Below, piece by piece: positions 54,929 through 64,000 of a DNA stretch of 64,000 bases; the first letter of the stretch is position 1, and each line of letters opens with the position of its first letter. Under the pieces are notes generated by a model. It was not told where the DNA came from and ran no database searches. It was given only the letters and a program-made list of their open reading frames with translations. Both the position numbers and the translations under genes were made by a program. Source of the stretch: Camillea tinctor (taxonomy: Eukaryota; Ascomycota; Sordariomycetes; Xylariales; Xylariaceae); contig MU394051.1 in NCBI GenBank assembly GCA_022578605.1, positions 1,723,664 to 1,787,663 of the forward strand, given 5' to 3'.

Positions 54929-56761
54929 GTTCGATGTGTTCAACCAAACCGGTATTGGGAATTGGTATATTAAAAGGCAAAATAGTTGATATCGAGATGC
55001 ATTGACGGATGGAGGGAATGTATTGTAATTAGTAAGAAGGCTGTTCGGTTGTTAGGAAACGTGGTGACTTTCAGCAGCGCAAGGCCAACCAATCACAGGA
55101 CTAGTAGGAGAGAGGTTAGAGGGGGGGGGGCTTGTCATAGTACGCTACTAGGTTAGTAGATAGCCCAGGTACTTTAGTGTAGGTGTACGGATAAGCCTGC
55201 CGAGCCAATCCTCAGGTACTCAAAGCATTATCTAGTAAGAGTGGAAGTGGCCACTAGGGGAATTGCCAGATGGGCCTGAATTTTGTTTTATTTTACTAGG
55301 GAAACATCGCCGGTCTAGGTCGCGATCACTGCCGACTGAGTAATTCCATTTGGCATGAGTAGGTACTGTGTTTCAAGAGAAGCTTATAGTATTACATAAT
55401 TATACATCTATGCTAATATTAAGTAAAGAAAAACCTCAAGTACAAAGTACACTAAAAAAGAAACAGTGGGGATCGGGAGAGAAATTGTTTGAAAAAAAAA
55501 CCCCCCAAGCTAAAAAAGAATAACCCAGCCAAACAAGAATTTTCGCCGCTTGTGGCTGCTTCCATCGAATCAAGAAACAGCGCAAAGTCCCAGATGTCGC
55601 AAGTCTTTATTGATCTTGACCCCAACCCAAGCTACATCTGAACCTAAATATTTTTTTTTCTCTCCCTCCCACTTCTTCCCATCCACATACAAACTGTAGT
55701 GTACCTTTTTTGCACTTCTGACATTCACTGCATCTGCATCGCGCGACACAAGAACACACAACATTAAACTAAACAGTTCAATTAACTATCCGTTTTGAGT
55801 AGGTTGTCAGATTGTTTTGTTTTGCATTCTTTTTCTTTCTTTGATCATTGGCAAAAAAGTTGCAAGTTACATCTTGCATCTTACACTAACATCTCCGCCC
55901 AACCAGACCCGTCATCTGAATCGGGATCGACAGTCCAGTCGTATGTAGTGTACCAAATACTTATACGCATCACCAGATTTGTTTCTGTCGGACGACTCAA
56001 CCACCAGTAATATCCTTCGAGTTTAAACTGCGATATATCCCACTTCGCTTCTCTTCCCACTCCACGCCTTTGAGGGTTTTGTCTTAGAGATAAATAATAC
56101 ACCCATTTTTAGCTAGCTAGCCAGCCACCTACGGAATCCAACAGAGTCTCTTGGGCTTTACAAGCTACACTATCTTTTCCCCGTCACCTCTAGTTCTTCC
56201 TAGCGGGTCGACCGCAGAACTCTATAATACCACCAAGTTGGCGGGCCTTAACCAGGACAAGTTCTCTTTCTCGCGACCGCTTCTTGGCCCTCTCTGCTGG
56301 GTCTTCAGCGGCGTCAACAAGAAGCCTCCCTAATTGGACTGGCTCCCATCTGCGATTTTGACATCACCACCTCTTTTTCCAGTACCACCACACCCGCACC
56401 ACGCTTGGTTTGCCCTAGCTTTGGATTTTTGGGGGTGTTTATTCACTATTGGTATCGAGTCCAAGTCGGACTCCTATTTCAGCAGCAGTTGGCGTGCTGC
56501 CACGCCCGCTGCTATCTGCGAATGCTGTCTGGCTGAAATTGTCACACACTATGTGCGCCTTCCCCTAGTTGCCACGCGGAAGGCTTTCCTCAACCGGTGT
56601 ACACCAAATCCTCCCAGCGCCAGGTCTATCTCTCCTAGGGCGGTCCTCACGGTCCTCACGGTCCTCACGGTCCTCGCGGTCCTAACCGCCGTTGTGTCAA
56701 CAATCCAACTTTCCATCTAGGTAGAAACAACGAACGATATATTAGATAAATCTCTTTCATC
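54929..56761. promoter_or_regulatory. Divergent promoter region, SPC1 / CorA transporter
   Basis: 1.8 kb between outward-facing start codons. The right-hand 600 bp is pyrimidine-rich on the plus strand and probably the CorA-gene leader. It includes a 128-codon open frame (56334-56720) ending 41 bases before the start codon, which contains a 9-bp tandem repeat. No other gene is seen. G8 and A9-C6 homopolymers occur near 55122-55129 and 55491-55506. Confidence 0.5.
56642..56683 (+). repeat. 9-bp tandem repeat (GGTCCTCAC), about five copies
   Basis: Three exact GGTCCTCAC units are followed by GGTCCTCGC and a partial GGTCCTA. The array ends about 80 bp before the CorA-gene start codon, so it is probably transcribed in the leader. 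Confidence 0.9.
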
Positions 56762-58697
56762 ATGTCCGATAACGGAGAGGGAAGCTCTGGCAGGGGCTAT
56801 CAAACCCCAGTGCCTGAGCTTGATGACCACCGCAACCAGAGCACCTCAGTCCAGAGGCTGGACCGGCCCCGCCGTGGCACAGTCGACACTCTGTATGGTT
56901 CGGGCCAGCACCTAGAAGTCAGCAGCCCCTTTCCCACCGCTGAAATTAGGGTGCGGGACTTTGAAGAGGCTGTTATTGATGACGATGACGGGAACCCGTC
57001 TCCACTCTCCCCCCATGGCCGCCGACCAACATTTAACTCTACCACCGATCAGCAGCGAGCTGTCTCGCCACCCAACTCTGTCAAGGCTTTTGCCGAAGCC
57101 CGCCGTCGCGAACGTGCCCTCTCCAACTCGGATGGCCGTGCACTTGGGGAAGATGGTGAAGCACTCCGGCGAACCTACTCTTCTGTCAGCCGGAGCAGCC
57201 ACCGAAGTCAGCGTTCTCGACACAGCAAGCCTGTTACCTTTACTGCGGATGATGGTGCTAGCCTGGCAACCAACAAGACAGCAGAGGAGGATGTATGTTT
57301 TCCCGTGCCAGACGAGCATCAGAATGATCAATTGTATATCGATTTCGACTATTTAGAAAACTTTATTGCTTCCGAGAATGCCATACGCAAGGAGGGTTTG
57401 GAGGCCCAGGAGGCCGGTCGGATATTTTCCAATCTTCAGTCAAGCGCCCAGGCCCAACAAGATATACCTATGGTCACGGTTGATGGCGATATTCTGAACA
57501 TCCCATCTGGTTCCGAGATCGACGAGAAATCAATAACGGCTGAGTCTGAGGAGCCCGAACAGCCTCAAGCCGAAAAGGAACCCCACGATCCGAATAGGTT
57601 CTCCTTCTTTTCCTCTGCCTGGGAGTCTACCATCCATGCCGCTGAGTTTGGAGATCTCGTTCTTCCTGGTGAGGATGTGCGAGGGCTTTTTACATTTCCT
57701 CGCGATGAGCCTGACGGTGTCTGGTGGTTGAATGTTAACAGCCCCACCAAAGAAGAGGTCCAGGTTTTGTGCAAGGCATTTGGTGTGCATCCCCTAACGA
57801 TCGAGGATATCGCTACTCAAGAAGCCCGTGAGAAGATTGAGATCTTTCCTTCGTATTACTTTGCGTGCTTCAGATCGTTCCGCACTGTCATGGAAGAGGA
57901 CGGTCTAGAATACGAACCTTATAACATTTATGTGGTCGTCTTTCGCGAGGGCACCCTCAGCTTCAGCTTCCAGCCGAACAAGCATGCTACACTAGTTCGA
58001 AAGAGGATCGCTAGTCTGAAAGAATACGTCTCATTGAGCAGTGATTGGATCTGCTATGCTCTCATGTACGCTTTTCATTTCCACATATCTAAGATTCTAT
58101 GCTAATTTCCCTGTCAGTGACAACATTGTAGACTCATTTGCCCCCGAGATCCATCGCATCGAGAATTCTACCGAGGCCATCGAAGATTCTGTCTTTGTGG
58201 CGCGCCCAGACGATATGCACAAATTCCTCCGCCGGCTTGGGATTGTCCGCAAGAACACGCTTGGCCTCATGCGGGTCCTCGGTGGCAAGGCAGATGTTCT
58301 CAAGGGCTTCACTAAGCGCTGCAATGAGAATTACAAAGTCACGCCACGAATGGATATCGGCTTGTACCTGGGCGATATACAGGATCATGTTGTCACGATG
58401 ATGACAAACCTAACCCATTTCGAGAAGATCCTATCCCGTGCTCACAGCAACTACCTCGCTCAGTTGACTATCGATAGTATCACGCAAGGTACGCAAACGA
58501 ATGCCGGCCTTAGCAAGATTACGTTCATTGCTACCATAATTGTTCCGCTCAATATTATTACGGGCCTTTTTGGTATGAACGTCAAAGTGCCGTGGAGGGA
58601 TGATGACACTCTAGTTGCATTTGGAGGAATTTGTGCCTTCTTAATTACTCTCGTTCTTTGCGGCTTGATTGTAGCTAAGCGAATGCGGTTCATTTAA
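56762..58697 (+). CDS. CorA-type magnesium transporter (Alr/Mnr2 group)
   Basis: Mg2+ channel of the CorA superfamily. Two exons, 56762-58065 and 58118-58697, with a 52-nt intron, give 627 aa. The first 260 residues are hydrophilic and Ser/Asp-rich, probably cytosolic and disordered. The soluble CorA domain starts near DGVWWLNVNSPTKEEVQVLC and includes HPLTIEDIATQEAREKIEIF and YALIDNIVDSFAPEIHRIE. A long helical region follows. The pore helix ITFIATIIVPLNIITGLFG carries the defining Gly-Met-Asn (587-589), and a second helix (CAFLITLVLCGLIVA) ends in KRMRFI. Plasma-membrane Alr1/2 and vacuolar Mnr2 share these features, and I cannot tell which this is. The start codon follows a pyrimidine-rich leader; the context CATCATG is acceptable. 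Confidence 0.95.
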
Positions 58698-61650
58698 ATG
58701 TTTAATAGGAGATACCAAGTACAACTGATTCTCTCCAGAAGTTGGTGAGGTTGGTTTTTAGTATAGTGCAGCTCAAGGCCAGAGGTTGGAAAGTTATAAG
58801 GATTGCGGATTCTTATAGCATCGATTCCTCTTTTCGCGTTGATTTACCCACGCCACCCCAACACCTGTGCATCTAAGCATCGCTACTAGATCTTTTTGCA
58901 CGTTATGTTCAATAGTAATATAGCATCGAGAAATACAAAATGTCTAGAGAGAAAAACCTTGCCTTTTCTATTCACTATGTGATAAACCCCCACGCTACAA
59001 ATATTGGCGTATAGGAGCTATATAGACGCTTATCCTAAAAAGCCGAGTGGCGCCGGCCTAGTCGTGGTACATGGTATGACCGACCTACCTACACTACCTA
59101 AAGCCTTGTCCGATCTCGTATACGACGGAAGGAACCTCTTATTATAGATGCATAGTCAGGTACTATAAGGTGATAACGAATTCTAGTCTAAGCTAATAAA
59201 TGTCTTGATATGTACGGACATGAATGATCATTGTAATAGACCAGCCAGATACGAACATGCAAAACAGACCGAGTACACCGTATTATCGGCTGAATCATAA
59301 GCGATAGCTTATGAATATAGACGTTTTATTTATTTTTCCCAAGCACCTTTACGGCAAGGAATAATAATGATAATATCGGTTCCCCACTCCTAGTCCCCAT
59401 GGGCTAGTTGGCTGTAGGCATACGGGGTGGTTGGGAGGTAGGTTGACTGGCTACTTTGATAACTTATGTCGGGATACGCCGAAGCATATTTTGTTTTTAT
59501 AAATAAATACGGTGAAGGGGAGATGGATGGGTAGACGGATGGGCCATAGACTTTATCAGGAAATCACGTTTTCTCTGGGCGGAAGCTCGTAATACGAGGG
59601 GGACGAAGAGGGACAGGAGAAGAAGTACGGTAGAAATAGAGGGAAAGAATTTAGAAAGACAAGATCGGAAGACAGAATGGTGTTAAGAAATAACAACGGA
59701 AGATTCAACGAGGATATCAAGTCATCATCTGTGTGGGAAGAGGAAGGGGTTTAGTAAAAGCATAGAAACACGGATGGCCAGTTGGCTTTACGTACATATA
59801 TATATAGAAGATATATGTTTACTTGGTGCTCACTTACCTAAGATATCTTTTTTTATAGATCACAAAGGTAAGTTAAATTCTAGATACGAACTATCCCTTC
59901 ATGCTGACATCCCCATCTCCCTCCCATTCCCCAAGAGCCGGGAAGGGAAAAAAATTAAGGAGGCGCATGATCAGAAGTGAGGCCTCTCAGTTTACAGCCA
60001 AACCAACCAATCAGTCATCGTTGACCGTTCACCTGCCACTTCACCACCACCACCCATTATGACTTGCATAAACCGAACTTATCTAATTAATATGAACGAC
60101 AGGCTGAGAGCCCCGGGTCGAGAAATTAGTCAGGTCCAACCTACCTATTGTTACATGTTGAGGGGGGCAAAGAAATAAATCGAAAAGGTTAAAAAAAAGA
60201 TATTCTCGTATAAATCTTTCTATAGCCTTTCTTTTCTTACCAGGTAAAAAGGTAGTTCCATTCTATTCTATTAGATGGAATGGTGTAGTAAGTAGGTAGT
60301 ATGTTCCATATGCATGCATCCTCCTCCCCTCCCATCCTCCAAAATGTAAGTAACCGACAGGCCTACTTAACCGAACCTCCAACATCGAAAATGCTTTATT
60401 AGTAAGGTATAATAATAGCACGTGTCCGATCTCGTGATCAACCAAACCCAGGCCGCAGAGTCCGTATCGGATTCGGGTTGTTGGAGGAAGTTCGGTAAGC
60501 AGTAATCCACTTGCCTGACATCCGACCTAACCTACCGGGTTAAATCAGTAGTAGGTGCATGTGTGTGCGTGTGTGCGCGCGCGTCTAAGTACGTAATTAC
60601 TAAGGGGTAAAAAAGAAACCGAGGAAAAGAAATCCGGTGGTTATTTCCATTTCCCATTTTTTAGAGTTATTTTGTGTGGTTTTGTTTTGTTTCGTTTCGT
60701 TTCATTGAGCTATCCGATCTCTCTATCAAAAATAGAAATGGACTTACCCGAGGAACCGCGCCAAGCTAAAAACAAATGGTACCGTTTTCTATACGAAACG
60801 GCAACCGCCCCAAAAGAAAAAAAAAGGGGAGGGGAGGGGAGGGGGTATATGTCCCCTCGGTATATAGCGGAGTTTAGATCATCCCTTTTAAAGGGCATGT
60901 GATTCTGTTTGTGCTAGGTATTGTATGCTAGGTAGGTAGATAGGTTATAGCATAGTATAGTATGACGAGATAAAAGTCGGGTGGTATAGGCAGGTAGGCC
61001 TTTTGCTAGCACGATGGCATGGGCTTGGGGAGAAGAAAAGTTCTTTGCATGAGGCGGCTAGGGAATACGATGTTTGATGTTGCACGATGTTTCCGATATT
61101 GCAACCCTATCTGCATCGCTTGTTTGTATCTGTTTCTCTTCAGAACCCTAGTCATTCAGCTGTATGTTTCTTGTAGGACATGCTCGTTCTAGAATACCAG
61201 GTATCTTCATGATGTATCATTGCTATCTATACGTCCGTACATGGGCCATATGCAACCATTCTCGGGATGAAGTCATAACTATCCCCTCTTCGTTTCATCC
61301 GGGACGGAGCAAAGATTAGACTTATTAGCCTAGTCAATAACTTAGGTTAGGAAGTAGACCACATGGGCATAAGGAAGGACAGTGCCTGTTTATCGTAGAC
61401 AAAGATACCATAGTGTTTAATACACGTTACATAATTAGTCCTATGTGGATGTATCTTGCACAATAGAAGAGAGTAGGTATTAGATTTAGTCACCCGGCCG
61501 ACATTATGCCTACGCAGTTCTAGAGTAGAACTAATGAATAGCATCACCTTTTTGGGTTTGTACAGGACAAAAGACAGGGAGGGGCCGAGAGGGGGGCTGG
61601 GGTAGAAGATTAGTTCAGCCAATGACTTACCTATACCAGACTTCATGAAC
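58698..61650. other. Intergenic region downstream of the CorA gene
   Basis: No gene is recognised. Visible are AT-rich stretches, a short GCAT-free hairpin (TCATAAGC-GATA-GCTTATGA at about 59295-59314), a GT/GC alternating tract at about 60558-60583, and G-rich purine runs near 60823-60845. The CorA 3' untranslated region lies at its left end. Confidence 0.5.
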
Positions 61651-64000
61651 GACTATCTCGGGGGGGCCCGGACCTAGTACCGTCGAGGAGGTTCGATCAC
61701 GTTGTAACTGGCCCTCCACAGTTGAAGCTCCATGCTACTTAGCCGCCGACCTTTACTAGGTGACAAGGAACTCGCGGGTGAGCCAAGTACCCTATCTGAC
61801 CATGAAGTCGATCCCCAAGACCGGGGTGGGTTCTGATGGAGTCTGTGATACTCAGGGCGCTAGTGGTCACTATGCATGATAATGATATTCCGGTACCATC
61901 GTTGTGCGTACACTGGATCTTGGATGTCGCCTAAATCCTCCGGAAGCTTAATTATGTTCTCGTTACCACCACTGCTTTATCCTCCCCGCGCGACCCAACT
62001 AGGATTCTCAGTTTTAGTAGAGGGCTATGTGGACCAGGGGTCCCAATTATGCATGAGACCTGGTAGTGTTAAGTATGAATCGATCATGGAGGGGACTTTT
62101 TATTACTTTCTCATTCGTTAGTGTCCGAGAGGCCGTAGAGTGTGTCCTCGAACCCGAGCTGACGTGCCTAGATATTGTATGGCCCCTAGACTTTCCAATG
62201 GGTGGATGCAAAAGCGAACCTTGGTCGCAGGTACCCGTCCAGGAACAAGATATCTAGCAGGGGTTGCACGTGCAGAGATTCCACTCGTTCTTCCGGCTCG
62301 ACCTAATGTAGCTAGAGACTACACATAGGACGCATCGGCCATGCCCTTTAACTTTTCAGGAATGGTGTGGCATCGTTGTTTCCGCCGTCGCGCGTTAGGC
62401 ACAAGAGGGTATTCCGCTCGCTCTTTAGTCCTGAGAAACGGAAGAGGCCCACAGTGACCAGTTGTATGTTGTCACAGAAGGTGATATAGTTACCGACTGC
62501 AGCATATGGCATATGCTCGATGTTAGCGACTAGAGCGGAACATACAGCCGATCCTGTGGATATCGGAACGTTTTGTCCAATGTAATAGCTCCGAATTTAG
62601 TCATAGGTGATAGTCCGGAGGGACTGAGGTTTCGAAGACCTCGTATTTCACATGTACGGACTCCGGGGCGTGCTAGCCGTAAGACGGCGGATTCCAGCTC
62701 GGAGCTCGGGTAGCAGTACAGAGAATATCTGAAACGAAGCGATCTACGTTGCCCTCTCTTGCCCGCTGACAAATCGGTCGCTACTATGCTCTTGATGAGC
62801 TCGAGATTCGACTAAGTCGTTGATGTTGCGCATCGGTTGGATGACCCGACGTTGTTGACGATGATGATGGCATTTTCAGTCAATGTTAACGTTAACTAAA
62901 GATAGCATTTGTGTAAAGTTCTGACTGGGATCTGCGATAGCTGAGCCCCAACGGCCGTCATAGCGTGCTAGGTCCATATTCGCAATGACTTTGACTAGCC
63001 CTGTTCGTATACCCTGTTCATGTGCCCCGGTCGTTAGTTTGAGGCTTGTCACAACCTTCCCACTTCTTAGCGTTGAACAGAATAATTAGGTAACGCTAGT
63101 TCAGCAGTCTTGGGACTTAGTTTTTGGTACGTGAACGTCGTCAATGAACGGACGCGGAAAAGCGCGTTGAATGGTATAAACGATGTCACATATACAGGGG
63201 TTGCTGAGAAAGCTTACCAACATAAGATAGTAGTAGGCTACATACTAGTAACGGACGTCGAAAAACAACGGAATAGCTTCATCTAGCGCATTCAATCACG
63301 GCGAGCTAAACTAGAACATCAACCCCTTTTTTTTTTTTGGTCTACCTAGTCACGCGGGCGCTTCGGACCTGCTAACATTAGAACTCATAAGTCTGAGGTC
63401 AGAGTTTCTTTTAGATTATGATGATCACCTTAGATAATAATTAGCATAGTAGCGCGCTTGATGATAAGAGAATAGACGCGACGTTGTATGTGTTGAACTT
63501 ACTCAGCGTGAAGCGTGGTGGTGGTGAAGCGCGTGTTTACTCGGATTGACGGTGATGATGGCGGTGCAAGAGTTTTGAGGCCTCTCGCAACTCAATATAG
63601 TCTCGGCGGATCACCTCATTAGGCAATTGTTATGCTACGCCTGGTATGTCGGAGTTGATTGGTGGGTTGGGGATTCGGTGCAAGGTGGGTAGGTTGCAAC
63701 ATTCCATCAACATTCCAGCGCCATTGGCGTCGGACTTTTGGGTCCATCGAGCTTTATAATTATTTTTGGAAATGGTGTTTTGAGCCTCACGTTACGGCTA
63801 GAGTGGTGTTATAGGCCGTATTAAACCTAAGGCGTGCTAGTATCCCTCTAATACGGATGCTCAGCCTCTTGGGACGAACCTCTTTTGGGTGGTCCCATGC
63901 AAATGGCAGCTCCGATTTTTGTCTGGGGTCGGAGCGGAGCGGCTCCTCTCTCCTAAGGCCCCCCTAAGGCCTCCGTGAGGGTGATCATAATGGCAGGGTA
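61651..64000. other. Right-end block with no recognisable gene, possible repeat relic
   Basis: The last 2.3 kb have few homopolymer tracts, more CG dinucleotides and no convincing open frame. Near the edge there is an 8-bp inverted pair CCGTATTA (63816-63823) / TAATACGG (63849-63856) and two close copies of CCTAAGGCC (63952-63960 and 63963-63971). This could be the edge of a transposable element or a decayed gene; I cannot say which. Confidence 0.35.

Noticed and set aside
59295..59314. 8-bp hairpin TCATAAGC/GCTTATGA
   Set aside because: Short perfect hairpins of this size are expected by chance in several kilobases of AT-rich spacer.

Overview
The window is nuclear DNA of a filamentous ascomycete (Pezizomycotina, most likely a Sordariomycete). 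The grounds are the short spliceosomal introns (mostly 52-110 nt, GT..AG, many with a CTAAC/CTGAC-like branch site), the low gene density with kilobase-scale intergenic spacers rich in A/T and pyrimidine tracts, and protein types such as a WOPR regulator, fungal MMM1, ALE1 and a CenH3 ending in an IRGxWGG tail. The order within Sordariomycetes is inference. There is no operon, plasmid, phage, CRISPR or secondary-metabolite cluster. I find 20 protein genes that I can support (one cut by the left edge) and one weak candidate. I built exon models by hand. In every multi-exon model the exon phases add up to an uninterrupted reading frame, 41 introns in all.

Layout. 1-4.3 kb: 3' part of cytosolic Xaa-Pro aminopeptidase P (+), a FUN14 mitochondrial membrane protein (-) and the centromeric histone CENP-A (-). 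5.7-11.7 kb: Golgi GDP-mannose transporter (-), a classical SDR oxidoreductase (-) and acireductone dioxygenase (-), followed by a 10-N assembly gap flanked by a near-duplicate sequence. 13-22 kb: a derlin (-) diverging from lysophospholipid acyltransferase ALE1 (+), then a long serine-rich two-TM protein (-). 22-26.2 kb is a 4.3-kb spacer holding a perfect 81-bp inverted repeat that looks like a small foldback/MITE element. 26-41 kb: RCE1 (+), MMM1 (-), VPS45 (+), MTO1 (+), cardiolipin synthase (-) and a WOPR-family master regulator (-) with an apparently long leader. 43.4-47.2 kb is empty of recognisable genes. 47-59 kb: tyrosyl-DNA phosphodiesterase TDP1 (-, nine exons), a PNRC-motif decapping-type protein (-), RBX1 (+), signal peptidase subunit SPC1 (-) and a CorA-type Mg2+ transporter (+). 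59-64 kb is again without recognisable genes.

How the genes relate. They are mostly conserved single-copy housekeeping genes rather than one pathway. Loose themes are mitochondrial membranes and lipids (FUN14, MMM1, cardiolipin synthase, MTO1), ER/Golgi biogenesis (GDP-mannose transporter, derlin, ALE1, RCE1, SPC1, VPS45), and chromosome or protein quality control (CENP-A, TDP1, RBX1). Several pairs are divergent and may share promoters (derlin/ALE1, MMM1/VPS45, PNRC protein/RBX1, SPC1/CorA). I see no convincing new multi-gene system. The most interesting signals are the perfect inverted repeat, ubiquitin- and SUMO-binding-like motifs at the N-terminus of TDP1, a lysine-free Arg/Gly-rich CENP-A tail, a repeated NYR-G-P motif in the serine-rich membrane protein, the long pyrimidine-rich leader of the WOPR gene, and an intergenic TACCTAGGTA-type motif found throughout the window.
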